From Brotaphodocola catenula (lineage in GTDB: Bacteria; Bacillota; Clostridia; Lachnospirales; Lachnospiraceae): DNA of 64,000 nt. The first letter of the stretch is position 1. Every line of letters starts with the position of its first letter. The stretch covers positions 24,601-88,600 of the forward strand of contig JAJEPU010000009.1 of the NCBI GenBank assembly GCA_020686985.1. Reading direction: 5' to 3'. The notes beneath the pieces are model-generated. The model made no database searches. It had not been told where the DNA came from and worked only from the letters and a program-made list of their open reading frames with translations. Made by a program: the position numbers and the translations under genes. Below are positions 34,508-44,345 of the stretch, one piece after another.

Positions 34508-35470
34508 CTATTTTACCGAAAATTCTCCGAGCAGTTTCACCTCAAGTTCCAGCTCCACTCCCGAATTCTCCTTCACTCTCTCCTGAACCTGACGGCAGAG
34601 ACTCAAAATATCTGCGGAGGATGCCTCTCCCCGATTGATCACAAATCCACAGTGTTTCTCCGAAACCTGTGCATCCCCGACGCGAAATCCGCGCAGTCCT
34701 GCGACCTCAATCAGACGTCCCGCAAAATCTCCCTGCGGACGCTTAAACGTACTTCCCGCACTCGGATACTCAAGTGGCTGTTTCTCTCTTCTCTTTCCAG
34801 CAAGTTCGTCCATCTGCTCGCGAATCTTCTCCGGATCTCCATGCTCAAGCATAAACTCAGCGCCAAGAACCACATATCCCTTTTTCAAAACACAGCTCGT
34901 TCGGTAGCCAAGTTCAAGATCCTCTGATACAATCGTCACAACCTCGCCTTCCGGTGTCAGAACCGTCGCAGATGCCATCACATCTTTCATCTCAGAGCCG
35001 TAAGCTCCCGCATTCATGACGACAGCTCCGCCGACGCTTCCCGGAATACCAGCGGCAAACTCAAACCCGGTAAGTTCTGCGGTGAGCGCATTTCTTGCAA
35101 CGGATGCAAGCAGGGCACCCGCTCCCGCAAAAATCCGATTGTCCTCCACTCGGATCTCTCCAAATGCCTTTCCGATTGATATCACTGCACCGTGGTATCC
35201 CAAATCTCCGACAAGAAGATTACTGCCGTTTCCGACAATCGCATAAGACTCTCCTGCCTCCCGGCAGACACGGATCACACCTGCAAGCTGATCGGCAGAC
35301 TGCGGTTCCGCAAAATAATCCGCCGGTCCGCCCGCACGAAATGTCGTGTGACGGCTCATCGGCTCGTTCTCACGCAGTCCTCCCTCCGGCAGAACCTGCA
35401 TTAATTTTTCTCTCAGACTCGTTGTCTGCTCTCTCTTCTCCACATTCTGCGCTGTCCTCTGCTCTGTCAT
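34508..35470 (-). CDS. murB: UDP-N-acetylenolpyruvoylglucosamine reductase
   Basis: 320 residues, type II MurB. FAD-binding pieces are TTFRAGGPADYF near 42, VGNGSNLLV near 80 and GIPGSVGGAVVMNAGAYG near 140; the catalytic serine lies in YPSAGSTFKRP and the glutamate near the end in the GEASSADIL region. It reduces enolpyruvyl-UDP-GlcNAc to UDP-MurNAc for peptidoglycan. It is placed between hprK and rapZ, a typical Lachnospiraceae order. Confidence 0.97.
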   Translation of the reverse strand: MTEQRTAQNVEKREQTTSLREKLMQVLPEGGLRENEPMSRHTTFRAGGPADYFAEPQSADQLAGVIRVCREAGESYAIVGNGSNLLVGDLGYHGAVISIGKAFGEIRVEDNRIFAGAGALLASVARNALTAELTGFEFAAGIPGSVGGAVVMNAGAYGSEMKDVMASATVLTPEGEVVTIVSEDLELGYRTSCVLKKGYVVLGAEFMLEHGDPEKIREQMDELAGKRREKQPLEYPSAGSTFKRPQGDFAGRLIEVAGLRGFRVGDAQVSEKHCGFVINRGEASSADILSLCRQVQERVKENSGVELELEVKLLGEFSVK

Positions 35471-35555
35471 TTTTCCTGCTCCATCTTACTTAATTTCTTT
35501 CTAAGTTATTTCTCTCTTATTTTTTGTTCTCTCTGGGAACTACCCCGGCTTAAAT

Positions 35556-36494
35556 CTATTTATGGTCCTGCATTGCACGTCCCAGATTTGCCTGTACGCG
35601 GTTGTACAGCTCCTGAGCCGCATTGTAACCCATCTTCTTCTGACGGTAGTTGACTGCGGCAGACTCAACGATGATTGCGAGGTTTCTACCCGGACGAATC
35701 GGGATGTTGTGGCAGACAACCTTGTTGCCTAAGAACTCAGTGTACTGATCCTCCAGACCAAGACGATCGTACTCCTTATCCTTATCCCAGTCCTCGAGCT
35801 TGATCACCATATCGATGTTCTGGGTATCCTTTACGCTCTCAACACCGAACAGTGCCTTGACATCGATGATTCCGATACCGCGCAGTTCGATGAAATGCTT
35901 TGTAATATCCGGCGCACTTCCGACTAATGTCTCATCGCTGACCTTACGGATCTCAACGACATCGTCGGTTACGAGACGATGCCCTCTCTTGATCAGCTCC
36001 AGAGCCGCCTCACTCTTACCGATTCCGCTCTCACCCATAATCAGAACACCCTCACCGAATACATCGACGAGAACGCCGTGGATGCTGATGCACGGAGCCA
36101 GTTTTACCTTGAGCCAGCGAATAACCTCTGCCATCAGATCGGAAGTCGTCTTGTCGGACACGAGAAGCGGAACCTGATAGCGACGGCAGAGTTCCTGCAT
36201 ATCCTCATCCGGCATCTGTCCACGGCTGTATACAATACACGGAATCTCGCTCGTCAGAAGACGCTCATACATCTGCACCTTCACCTCGCGGGAGAGTGTC
36301 TTGATGTAAGCCTGCTCGACATATCCGATGATCTGCACGCGTTCGCGGTCAAAATGATCGAAAAATCCGGTCAACTGAAGAGCCGGACGATTGACTTCCG
36401 GGTGGGACAGAACTTCCTTGTCTGTGTCGATCTCCGGAATCACATTTTTCATATTCATCTTCTTAATTAATTCTGTAATCGTAACACCGTACAT
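35556..36494 (-). CDS. hprK: HPr kinase/phosphorylase
   Basis: 312 residues. The P-loop GESGIGKSE is at 154-162, and the catalytic DDVVEIR and the HprK signature (ELRGIGIIDV) follow. It phosphorylates Ser46 of HPr and Crh when glycolytic intermediates are high and removes the phosphate when they are low, feeding CcpA-mediated catabolite control. The linked crh-like gene is 3 kb downstream. AAGGAG precedes the ATG. Downstream lies murB, upstream a short palindromic repeat and uvrC. Confidence 0.97.
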   Translation of the reverse strand: MYGVTITELIKKMNMKNVIPEIDTDKEVLSHPEVNRPALQLTGFFDHFDRERVQIIGYVEQAYIKTLSREVKVQMYERLLTSEIPCIVYSRGQMPDEDMQELCRRYQVPLLVSDKTTSDLMAEVIRWLKVKLAPCISIHGVLVDVFGEGVLIMGESGIGKSEAALELIKRGHRLVTDDVVEIRKVSDETLVGSAPDITKHFIELRGIGIIDVKALFGVESVKDTQNIDMVIKLEDWDKDKEYDRLGLEDQYTEFLGNKVVCHNIPIRPGRNLAIIVESAAVNYRQKKMGYNAAQELYNRVQANLGRAMQDHK

Positions 36495-36566
36495 ACCTGT
36501 TCTCCTTTTCTAATCCTCTTTTTATTTTTTATCACATAATAAACTGCATGATCGTTTTTTGCTTCA

Positions 36567-36606
36567 CTGTATCATACGGAATTTTCAGTTCAGAAAATCC
36601 CTGCCC
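36567..36606 (-). repeat. Short palindromic repeat, copy 2
   Basis: GTATCATACGG followed by GAATTTTC-agttca-GAAAATCC and CCTGCCC. It lies 27 bp beyond the uvrC stop codon. Same motif as in 4796-4836 and 52461-52500; the hexamer loop and the flank are conserved. Confidence 0.7.
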
Positions 36607-36632
36607 ATATACAAGAACCTGCGTTCATCCTA

Positions 36633-38519
36633 TCATATCTGTGCGGGATTGTCATCCTTGTTTTTCCGGAAAAAGCGGTATACATTTTCTGCCGAAGTCC
36701 GATTCATCCCAGGCACTTCCATCAGTTCCTCGACCGATGCCGATTTCACTGCGTCAAGCGATTTCAAATGCTTCATCAGCGCCTTTCTCCTCGTGTCCCC
36801 GATTCCCGGAATCTCATCAAGAATCGAGCGCACCTGCCCCTTCGAGCGCAGGCTCCTGTGATACTCAATCGCAAATCGGTGCGCCTCGTCCTGAATCCTT
36901 GTGATCAGCCGAAATCCCTCTGAACGGCGATCAATCGGAATCTCCACATTCTGATAATAAAGTCCGCGCGTCCGGTGGTTATCGTCCTTGACCATTCCAC
37001 AGACCGGAATCGAGAGTCCAAGCTCACTCAGCACTTCGAGCGCAATGTTGACCTGACCGCGCCCGCCATCCATCATCAAAAGATCCGGGAATCGCGTAAA
37101 ACTTCCGAGCGCTGTGCCGAGATTTTCTTCCTCAAGACGTTTTGCCTCCTCAAGTCCATGCGTAAATCTTCGCGTCAGCACTTCTCTCATCGATGCATAG
37201 TCATCCGGTCCGGTTACCGTCCGAATCCGGAATTTGCGGTAATCACTCCGCTTCGGTTTTCCGTCCTCATAGACGACCATCGATCCGACTGACTCGTAGC
37301 CGGAGATATTGGAAATATCAAATGCCTCGATTCTTCGCACTCCCGAAAGACCGATCCAGCCTGCAACCTCCTGCATCGCCCCGCTCGTGCGCGCCTCCTC
37401 TCGCTTGTTTCGCTCATTATCCTGAATCAACACCATCTTTGCGTTCTTTCTCGCAAGCTCCACAAGACGTTCCTTCTCGCCCTTCTTCGGAACGAGAATG
37501 TGAACACGCTGACCCCGGCGCGTGGAAAGCCATTTCTCGATCACATCCTGATCCTCAAGCTCTTCCTGAATCCAGAGTTCCTTCGGGACAAACGGAGTGC
37601 CCGAATAATACTGCTTCACAAACCCGGTCAGAATCTGAGCGTGCGTGTCTGCGCTTCCGACCGATACTCCGAAATGCTCCCGCCCGATCATCTTGCCCTC
37701 ACGGACAAAGAAGACCTGAACGACTGCATCCTCACCGTCGCTCGCCATTGCAATGATGTCGCGATCCTCAGCCGCCTCGCTCGTGATCTTCTGTTTCTGT
37801 GCAATCTGCTTCACACTTGCAAGAAGATCCCGGTACTCCATCGCCTTCTCGAATTCCATGACAGCGGACGCTTCTTGCATCTTATCTTCGAGATAGTTAA
37901 GAAGTGTGTCGTAATGCCCATTCAAAAACTCAAGCACCTGTTCCGTCTTCTTTGCATACTCTTCCCGGCTGATTTTTCCCTGACACGGGGCATCGCACTG
38001 TCCGATATGATAATTCAGGCACGGGCGAGCCTTTCCGATGTCCCGCGGAAGCACACGGTTGCAGGTACGAATCCGATAAATCTTCTGCATCAGATCGATC
38101 GTGTCCTTGACTGCTCCTCCGCTCGTATAAGGACCAAAATATCGGCTCTTGTCCTTTTTCATCGAGCGCGCCGTCATCACACGCGGGAAATCCTCTCCGA
38201 CCGTCACCTTGATATAGGGATATGCCTTGTCGTCCTTGAGCATCGTGTTGTAGCGGGGCTGGTGCTCCTTGATTAAATTGCACTCGAGGACAAGTGCCTC
38301 AAGCTCCGAGTCCGTCACGATATATTCAAAACGGGCAATCCTTGATACCATCTGCTGAATCTTCGCAGTCTTATTTCGACTGCTCTGAAAATACTGGCGC
38401 ACGCGGTTTTTCAGACTGATCGCTTTCCCGACATAGATGATCTCATCCTTTGCATCGTGCATCAGATAAACGCCCGGCTGGGAGGGCAGTTTTTTCAGTT
38501 CCTCTTCAATATTAAACAC
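36633..38519 (-). CDS. uvrC: Excinuclease ABC subunit C
   Basis: 628 residues. The N-terminal GIY-YIG nuclease ([20 protein letters not shown]) makes the 3' cut, the UVR motif near 205-240 binds UvrB, the C-terminal RNase H-like domain ([19 protein letters not shown]) makes the 5' cut, and tandem helix-hairpin-helix motifs ([30 protein letters not shown]) bind DNA. It performs nucleotide excision repair with UvrA and UvrB. It follows a DUF1653 gene. Confidence 0.98.
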   Translation of the reverse strand: MFNIEEELKKLPSQPGVYLMHDAKDEIIYVGKAISLKNRVRQYFQSSRNKTAKIQQMVSRIARFEYIVTDSELEALVLECNLIKEHQPRYNTMLKDDKAYPYIKVTVGEDFPRVMTARSMKKDKSRYFGPYTSGGAVKDTIDLMQKIYRIRTCNRVLPRDIGKARPCLNYHIGQCDAPCQGKISREEYAKKTEQVLEFLNGHYDTLLNYLEDKMQEASAVMEFEKAMEYRDLLASVKQIAQKQKITSEAAEDRDIIAMASDGEDAVVQVFFVREGKMIGREHFGVSVGSADTHAQILTGFVKQYYSGTPFVPKELWIQEELEDQDVIEKWLSTRRGQRVHILVPKKGEKERLVELARKNAKMVLIQDNERNKREEARTSGAMQEVAGWIGLSGVRRIEAFDISNISGYESVGSMVVYEDGKPKRSDYRKFRIRTVTGPDDYASMREVLTRRFTHGLEEAKRLEEENLGTALGSFTRFPDLLMMDGGRGQVNIALEVLSELGLSIPVCGMVKDDNHRTRGLYYQNVEIPIDRRSEGFRLITRIQDEAHRFAIEYHRSLRSKGQVRSILDEIPGIGDTRRKALMKHLKSLDAVKSASVEELMEVPGMNRTSAENVYRFFRKNKDDNPAQI

Positions 38520-38546
38520 GTTCCATTCTTTCCTTTCCCGCCCAAA

Positions 38547-39098
38547 TTATCTCAGACGGCTTCCGTCATACCGGTACTGCATCCGCAGGAAACGCGCGAT
38601 CGCATCCACCTGCTCCTCGACCGAACCGGACTCCGGCTTCATATCAAGCACGAGATACATGCTGTCGAGATCTCTCTGAGAGGCAGTGTGAAGCATTTTT
38701 TTGAGACACTCCATTCTCACCTCATAGCTGTCCGTCTCAAGGAATCGGAGGAAATTCGGATCTGGCTCGATCTCCTCCGATTCCTCAAGATCCATCATCT
38801 CAAAATCATCGGAATCTTCAGAAGAACTATCTGTGCCACCAGAGATCGAACCTGAAACCAGACTTGCCGGGTCAATCCGCTCAAAGCGATACTTCTGCTT
38901 TACATTCGGATATTTTTCCCGATCCACCTCGCTGATAAACATCTCATACGGGCGCACATACACTCCATAATCTCCATAAAGTGCCTGATAGACCACCATT
39001 TTTTCTTTTGTCTCCGAGTGAGTTGCCACCGCTACAATCTGATACATCTTATTTTTAAAATGTCGGTAGAATTCTCCCGGTCTCACGGTTCTCTCCAT
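38547..39098 (-). CDS. DUF1653-domain protein
   Basis: 183 residues. Residues 5-72 are a DUF1653 domain (PGEFYRHFKNKMYQIVAVATHSET, VYQALYGDYGVYVRPYEMF), a small beta fold of unknown function often called a metabolite or RNA-binding candidate. The rest is an acidic Ser/Asp-rich linker (80-110) and a helical tail with IARFLRMQYRYDG. No catalytic residues stand out. It sits 27 bp upstream of uvrC and is probably cotranscribed, with no evidence for a repair role beyond that. Confidence 0.82.
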   Translation of the reverse strand: MERTVRPGEFYRHFKNKMYQIVAVATHSETKEKMVVYQALYGDYGVYVRPYEMFISEVDREKYPNVKQKYRFERIDPASLVSGSISGGTDSSSEDSDDFEMMDLEESEEIEPDPNFLRFLETDSYEVRMECLKKMLHTASQRDLDSMYLVLDMKPESGSVEEQVDAIARFLRMQYRYDGSRLR

Positions 39099-39252
39099 TC
39101 CGCCCGCCTCCTGTTCTTTCTGTCCATATCCGTTTTTGTTTTTGTGCTTTTACAGCATCACAGGGGGAATTTTCCAGTCTGAACTTTCCCGCCCGCAAAC
39201 GATACTCTCATTATATCACATTTCAGAATACACTTCATTTTTTCTTGTGAAC

Positions 39253-39357
39253 TACCTATTGTCTAAAGCCAATGGGCTTCCTGCTTCACAGACCTCGTGA
39301 CCTACTATCTCCACAGGCGTTAATTCGGGCAGTCCCTGCCCTATATATTTATTCTTC
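39253..39357 (-). ncRNA. Predicted right-end omegaRNA/reRNA region of the IS element
   Basis: The 105 nt between the tnpB stop and the right end of the element have no frame and end in the RE hairpin. In IS200/IS605 elements the tnpB 3' end and RE are transcribed as the guide RNA for TnpB, with the adjoining flank as the guide. Here that is inferred from position, not from a recognised sequence. Confidence 0.5.
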
Positions 39358-40461
39358 TTATGCTATTTGTCGTAATCCCTCTGCCAATATATTCTTTGCA
39401 GCATTGATATCTCTGTCATGTTTCGCCCCACAAACGGGACATATCCATTCCCTTACTGACAGATCTTTCGTTTCTGTATTTTGATATCCACAAACAGAAC
39501 ATAGCTGACTGCTGGCATAGAATGTATCTATCTTAATATATTCCCTTCCATTCCACTTTGCTTTATATTCTAACTGTCTTGTCAGCTCATACCATGAGAC
39601 ATCACTTATAGATTTTGCTAAATGATGATTTTTCACCATATTCTGTATCTGCAAATTTTCCGAAACTATCACTTGGTTTTCGCTGATAATCTCATAGGAT
39701 ACCTTATCCAGATAATCTTTTCTGGTATTTCTTATTTTCTCATGGCATAATGCTATCTTTTTCCTGATCTTATAGTAATTTTGGCTCCTCTTTTCTTTAT
39801 GTGCTAACTTCCTTTGCAATTTTGCCAGCTTCTTTTCATATTTCCTGATGATTTTTAGATTTTCGTATTTTTTCCCCTCTGAAGTAATACATAAATCTTT
39901 AATGCCCAAATCTATTCCTGTGTTTTGATTTGTATGTGGCAGTTCTACATGTTCCGTTTCCACCAAAATTGATACATAATATTTTCCGCTTGGCATCTGC
40001 GATACCGTTGCAGACTTTATTTGTCCGCTAAAATTTCTATGCAGTTTTGCTTTTACTTCCTTTAGTTTGGGTAGCTTTACTTTTCCTCTATCAAAATCTA
40101 CCGCTATATTCCCATTTGTAAAATTCGTTGTGTATGATTTATGACTATCATGCTTATTCTTAAACTTTGGATAACCTGCATGTTCCTTAAAAAATTTCTG
40201 ATATGCAGCATCCATATTATAAATCGCATTTGTCAGAGCAAATTTATCCACTTCTTTTAGCCATTCATACTCTTTCTTTAATTCTCGATTACAGTAATTG
40301 TTGCAGTCGGTTTTACTTACAGATTTTTTTTCTTTCTCATATGTTTCTTTTCGATACGTCAGTGTCCGATTATATACAAAACGGCAACAGCCAAATGTTT
40401 TTGCTATCTGTACTTTCTGTTCATTGTTTGGATATATTCTGTATTTATACGCTTTTAACAT
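39358..40461 (-). CDS. tnpB: TnpB, RNA-guided nuclease of IS200/IS605
   Basis: 367 residues. The RuvC nuclease looks complete: Asp in [10 protein letters not shown] near 190, Glu in [10 protein letters not shown] near 275, and Asp in [12 protein letters not shown] near 350. A zinc ribbon with CSVCG and CPVCG lies between the last two. The N-terminus ([15 protein letters not shown]) is the usual TnpB opening. Such proteins cut DNA using the right-end RNA and help the element persist. No stop or frameshift is seen, in contrast with tnpA. The start is at the seventh codon of a slightly longer frame. Confidence 0.93.
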   Translation of the reverse strand: MLKAYKYRIYPNNEQKVQIAKTFGCCRFVYNRTLTYRKETYEKEKKSVSKTDCNNYCNRELKKEYEWLKEVDKFALTNAIYNMDAAYQKFFKEHAGYPKFKNKHDSHKSYTTNFTNGNIAVDFDRGKVKLPKLKEVKAKLHRNFSGQIKSATVSQMPSGKYYVSILVETEHVELPHTNQNTGIDLGIKDLCITSEGKKYENLKIIRKYEKKLAKLQRKLAHKEKRSQNYYKIRKKIALCHEKIRNTRKDYLDKVSYEIISENQVIVSENLQIQNMVKNHHLAKSISDVSWYELTRQLEYKAKWNGREYIKIDTFYASSQLCSVCGYQNTETKDLSVREWICPVCGAKHDRDINAAKNILAEGLRQIA

Positions 40462-40475
40462 CTGCTGTCGCCTCC

Positions 40476-40887
40476 TCAACCTTGGTTTTCTATATACCTT
40501 TTTAGCATTTCTTCCGATACATTTCCTACGCTACATGCAAAATATCCATCTGTCCAAAAGGTGTGTTCTTTCCAAAAATGTTTGGGTTTTCGCAAATAAT
40601 TCGGATATCTTTCCCATATATGATATGTTGTATAACTTTTCATCAGATTTACAATCCTGCTAATAGACATTGTTGGTTCTGCTTCTATCATATAATGAAT
40701 GTTCCATGTATTTGATAATCACTTTGTGCTTTTGACATATCTCATATGAAAACTGCTTTATATCATCTGATATTTGTTGTGAGACCAGCAATTTCTTTCT
40801 GTATTTGCAGACGAAAATAATGTGATATTGTAATAAGTATTTGTGTCTGTTTTTAGATTCCCATGTTCCCCTGCCATAAGCATACAA
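40476..40887 (-). pseudogene. tnpA: TnpA (IS200 Y1 transposase), frameshifted
   Basis: Two frames overlap: one encoding KYLLQYHIIFVCKYRKK to IIKYME near 40690, the other continuing from HYMIEAEPTMSISRIVNLMK to the C-terminal RYIENQG with the likely catalytic tyrosine. Family members read KYME-x-DKDHIHYMIE at the junction. Here the stretch corresponding to about D-K-D-H is missing (some 14 nt), which both shifts the frame and removes the first histidine of the HUH metal motif. The transposase should be inactive. The extent of the loss is inferred from the family consensus. Confidence 0.85.
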
Positions 40888-40949
40888 TAATATCTAACTT
40901 TTGGCTACCTTAACCCACCGTCTAAAGTCAGTGGGATTGCAGTAGCCTC

Positions 40950-40978
40950 TTTTCAATTATCAATGGATGTGCTACAAT
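40950..40978 (+). promoter_or_regulatory. Promoter of the DUF1846 gene next to the IS end
   Basis: TTTTCA (40950-40955), 17 bp, TACAAT (40973-40978), 31 bp before the ATG. The -35 hexamer begins one to three bases outside the IS left end. Confidence 0.55.
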
Positions 40979-41008
40979 ATCCTCTATGGAAAGAGAGGGC
41001 ATATACTG

Positions 41009-42490
41009 ATGAATAGAATCGGATTTGACAACCAGAAATACTTGAACATGCAGTCAGAACACATCCGTAAGCGAATCAGCCAGTTCGGTGACAAGCTGTA
41101 TCTGGAATTCGGCGGAAAACTTTTCGATGACTACCACGCTTCCCGCGTACTTCCGGGATTTGCACCGGACAGCAAACTCAAGATGCTTCTCCAGCTTGCT
41201 GATCAGGCAGAGATCGTCATCGCCATCAACGCTGCTGATATTGAGAAAAACAAGATCCGCCATGACCTTGGCATCACCTACGACGTAGATGTTCTGCGCC
41301 TGATCCAGGAATTCCGCGACAAGGGTCTCTATGTGGGAAGTGTCGTAATCACCCGCTACACCGGTCAGGATGTCGTTGATCAGTTCCGCACCCGTCTGGA
41401 AAACCTTGGCATCCGCGTTTACCGCCACTATCCGATCGAGGGCTATCCGAACAACATCGCCCACATCGTGAGTGATGAGGGATACGGCAAGAACGATTAC
41501 ATCGAGACCACCCGTCCACTCGTTGTCATCACGGCTCCGGGACCGGGAAGCGGAAAGATGGCTACCTGCCTCTCCCAGCTTTATCATGAGAACAAGCGTG
41601 GCATCAAAGCCGGATATGCAAAGTTTGAGACCTTCCCGATCTGGAACATCCCGCTCAAGCATCCGGTCAACCTCGCCTACGAGGCTGCGACCGCTGATCT
41701 GAACGATGTCAACATGATCGACCCGTTCCACCTTGATGCCTACGGAGTCACCACGGTCAACTACAACCGTGATGTAGAGATCTTCCCGGTACTCTCCGCA
41801 ATGTTTGAGGGAATCTTCGGAAGCTGTCCGTACAAGTCCCCGACCGATATGGGTGTCAACATGGCAGGAAACTGCATCATCGACGATGAGGTCTGCCAGG
41901 AGGCTTCCCGCCAGGAGATCATCCGCCGTTACTATCAGGCACTCGGCCGTCTCGCAAAGGACAAGGGCACTCAGGATGAGGTCTACAAGATTGAGCTTCT
42001 GATGAAGCAGGCAAAGATCACTCCGGAATACCGCCCGGTTGTTCCGACTGCAAACAATCTTGCGAAAGAGACGAAAGCTCCGGCTGCTGCTCTCGAGCTT
42101 CCGGATGGAAAAATCGTGACCGGAAAAACGACTGCCCTGCTCGGTGCTTCCTCCGCGGTTCTCTTAAATGCCGTCAAGGAACTCGGCGGAATCCCGGATG
42201 AGACTCTTCTTATCTCTCCGACTTTCATCGAGCCGATTCAGCACTTAAAGACCGAGTATCTCGGAAGCAAGAACCCTCGCCTGCACACCGATGAGGTTCT
42301 GACCGCACTCTCAATGTGTGCCGCAAGCGATGAGAATGCGCGTCGTGCACTTGAACAGCTCCCGCTCCTGCGTGGATGTCAGGTACACACCTCGGTTATG
42401 CTCTCCTCCGTGGACGTGAAGACCTTCCACGCTCTCGGAATCCAGCTGACTTCCGAGCCGATCTACGAGGACAAAAAACTGTATCACTAA
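41009..42490 (+). CDS. DUF1846-family protein
   Basis: 493 residues from an ATG with AGAGAGG upstream (MNRIGFDNQKYLNMQSEHIRKRI). DUF1846 proteins are large, cytosolic and strongly conserved in Firmicutes; a structure is known but no firm function. A glycine-rich APGPGSGKMATCLSQLYHE near residue 178 resembles a nucleotide phosphate-binding loop, so ATP or GTP use is plausible. Codon use fits the host. It is one of the four plus-strand genes, has its own promoter beside the IS element, and ends at a strong terminator. Confidence 0.88.
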   Translation: MNRIGFDNQKYLNMQSEHIRKRISQFGDKLYLEFGGKLFDDYHASRVLPGFAPDSKLKMLLQLADQAEIVIAINAADIEKNKIRHDLGITYDVDVLRLIQEFRDKGLYVGSVVITRYTGQDVVDQFRTRLENLGIRVYRHYPIEGYPNNIAHIVSDEGYGKNDYIETTRPLVVITAPGPGSGKMATCLSQLYHENKRGIKAGYAKFETFPIWNIPLKHPVNLAYEAATADLNDVNMIDPFHLDAYGVTTVNYNRDVEIFPVLSAMFEGIFGSCPYKSPTDMGVNMAGNCIIDDEVCQEASRQEIIRRYYQALGRLAKDKGTQDEVYKIELLMKQAKITPEYRPVVPTANNLAKETKAPAAALELPDGKIVTGKTTALLGASSAVLLNAVKELGGIPDETLLISPTFIEPIQHLKTEYLGSKNPRLHTDEVLTALSMCAASDENARRALEQLPLLRGCQVHTSVMLSSVDVKTFHALGIQLTSEPIYEDKKLYH

Positions 42491-42537
42491 TTTTTGTGTT
42501 ACTCCATTTAGGTCAACGCTCGCGAAGTATATAAAGC

Positions 42538-42595
42538 AAAAAGCTGTTACATTGCGATTTTCTATCTATCACAAACGTAACAGCTTTTTCTTTTA
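42538..42595 (+). terminator. Terminator after the DUF1846 gene
   Basis: AAAGCTGTTAC pairs with GTAACAGCTTT across a 26-nt loop, and a T-rich run follows on the plus strand. Confidence 0.85.
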
Positions 42596-42757
42596 CCAAA
42601 AATTTACTATATAAAATCCGCTTGCCTGACTTTTTCTTTATCAATCTGCAAAAATCTGTACCCAGTAATAATTATAAACATCACCCGGCGCATAATAAAA
42701 TCCAACCGCACTCCGTTTAAATCCCTTTGTCAAAAAGTGACTTTTTTTGACAACTAT

Positions 42758-42813
42758 TAAAAAAACAGCTGACACTCTGCAATTTTTTGATTGCATAAAC
42801 GCCAGCTGTTTTT
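42758..42813 (-). terminator. Terminator after the S41 peptidase gene
   Basis: AAAAACAGCTG and CAGCTGTTTTT form an 11-bp stem across a 32-nt loop; T runs exist on both strands, so it may act in both directions. Confidence 0.75.
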
Positions 42814-42851
42814 ACCATTTCGGATTGCTAATTTCTGATTATTTTATTTAA

Positions 42852-44255
42852 TCACTCCGATTTCAGCACCTCAATCGCCTTCTGAACCTGATTATCCCGG
42901 TCAAGCGGAATTGAGTCATAAATGTTCAAATCCGACACATCCGGTGTCTCATACTCGACCTCGACATCCGGTGTCAATCCCTTCTTGTGAAGGTCATTTC
43001 CTGCCGGTGTGTAGTAGTGTGCGACTGTGATCTTGATCGCAGATCCATCATCAAGCGGAAGCAGGCTCTGAACAATTCCCTTTCCAAACGAGGTCGTTCC
43101 GACGAGCTTTGCAACTCCATAATCCTGAAGTGCTCCGGAGAAAACCTCGGACGCACTCGCCGACTGTCCGTTGATCAGAACCGCAATCGGAACTGTGATC
43201 TCGTGGTCATCCGGCTTCGGATACTTCTTGTCTGTGCTTCCATCGTTGTACTCATGCAGGATCTGACCGTCCTTGCAATAGTAGCGATCGGACTCGCCCT
43301 CCTTCGTCGCGGTCGTCAGAATCGTTCCGTCGAGCTTATCCTCCGGAAGCACATAGGCTGCCATCTGAACACAGGAATCCACAACTCCGCCCGGGTTGTC
43401 GCGCAAGTCAATGATCAGTCGCTCCATGCCCTGACTCTCAAGATCGTTGACCGCCTTCTCAAACTGGTCGCCGGTCACAACGTCAAACTGACTCACAAGA
43501 ATATAGCCGGTCTTGTCTTCGAGCATCTGGTGCTCCACAGTGTCCGTCTCAACCATCCGACGCTCCACATGAAGCGGAACCTCCTCACCGTCGCGCAGAA
43601 CAGTCAGATCGACATAAGTTCCCTCCTCGCCCTTAATATGCTCTTTGACAAGCACGTCGAGATCGGTCGAAACCGCCTCGATATCTCCGACCTTATACAG
43701 AATGTCTCCTCTCTTCATTCCGGCTTCCTCCGCCGGAGATCCGGAGAAGACACGAAGAACGGTCACAGCATTTGTGTTCCGGTTCTGACTCACGAGCACA
43801 CCGATTCCACAGTAGACACCCTGCGTCTCCTCCGTCAGAGAATCATACTCCTCCGCTGTGTAATACGTCGAATACGGATCGTCAAGACCATTCATCATGC
43901 CCTTGTAAATGCCGGCTTCCACCTTATCCATATCTTCATCGAACAGAAAGTACTTATTCACCACCGACTGGAGCAGGTTCAGCTTTGCCCCGACTGCTTT
44001 CATGTCGAGACGGTTCTGAGCCGTCGCCTGTGTGCTCTCAACGGATGTGGAATTCTGTCCGCTTCCATTCACCGAGCGCTCAATCACATTGATTCCCGAA
44101 GCAACCCCGACAACCGCAAGCCCTGCAAATGCGGTCACGAGCGCACCGGTCAGCACTCCTTTCCAGAAACCGCTCTTCTGTGAGCCCTCCCCCGGAGCTT
44201 TCGCCTTCTTAGTGCCTGTATCGTGTTCTTCCTGATTCTGCGTTTCTTTTTCCAT
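42852..44255 (-). CDS. S41-family C-terminal processing peptidase (CtpA-like)
   Basis: About 467 residues. A short basic cytoplasmic start, one membrane segment (GVLTGALVTAFAGLAVVGVAS near 35-55), a PDZ domain (about 130-215, VLRVFSGSPAEEAGMKRGDIL), and the S41 core with the catalytic serine in INGQSASASEVFSGAL and the lysine in TTSFGKGIVQ. It acts outside the membrane on protein C-termini. It is the last gene of the cdaR-ftsE-ftsX-M23-S41 run; repeat copy B separates it from the M23 gene. In other bacteria CtpA-type proteases trim peptidoglycan hydrolases, which fits the neighbour. Start uncertain (GTG 44270 or ATG 44255). Confidence 0.93.
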   Translation of the reverse strand: MEKETQNQEEHDTGTKKAKAPGEGSQKSGFWKGVLTGALVTAFAGLAVVGVASGINVIERSVNGSGQNSTSVESTQATAQNRLDMKAVGAKLNLLQSVVNKYFLFDEDMDKVEAGIYKGMMNGLDDPYSTYYTAEEYDSLTEETQGVYCGIGVLVSQNRNTNAVTVLRVFSGSPAEEAGMKRGDILYKVGDIEAVSTDLDVLVKEHIKGEEGTYVDLTVLRDGEEVPLHVERRMVETDTVEHQMLEDKTGYILVSQFDVVTGDQFEKAVNDLESQGMERLIIDLRDNPGGVVDSCVQMAAYVLPEDKLDGTILTTATKEGESDRYYCKDGQILHEYNDGSTDKKYPKPDDHEITVPIAVLINGQSASASEVFSGALQDYGVAKLVGTTSFGKGIVQSLLPLDDGSAIKITVAHYYTPAGNDLHKKGLTPDVEVEYETPDVSDLNIYDSIPLDRDNQVQKAIEVLKSE

Positions 44256-44345
44256 ATCCACTGCTGTCACCTGTCTTTCTTTTCGACTGTCTAAAACATG
44301 CTCCGCGTATTGTCATCCCTTGTACCTTATGGGAAATTTCATATT

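Larger units (their letters stand above)
39250..40949 (-). mobile_element. IS200/IS605-family insertion sequence with degraded tnpA
   Basis: The element holds tnpA then tnpB on the minus strand. Both ends carry a subterminal hairpin with the shared word GTCTAAAG: at the left end (40914-40935) CCCAC/GTGGG, and at the right end (39254-39275) CCTATT/AATGGG. These are the typical imperfect palindromes of IS200/IS605 ends, which lack terminal inverted repeats. Exact ends cannot be fixed from a single copy. The left end abuts the predicted promoter of the DUF1846 gene. Confidence 0.85.
42491..42851. other. Convergent intergenic region with two terminators
   Basis: No gene in these 361 bp. Besides the two terminators there is a TTGTCAAAAA-gtgac-TTTTTTTGACAA palindrome at 42728-42753 of unknown role. 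Confidence 0.6.

Noticed and set aside
35536..35557. AACTACCCCNNCTTAAAT word shared with 46161-46181
   Set aside because: About 20 bp of similarity, no structure, only two copies; could be chance.
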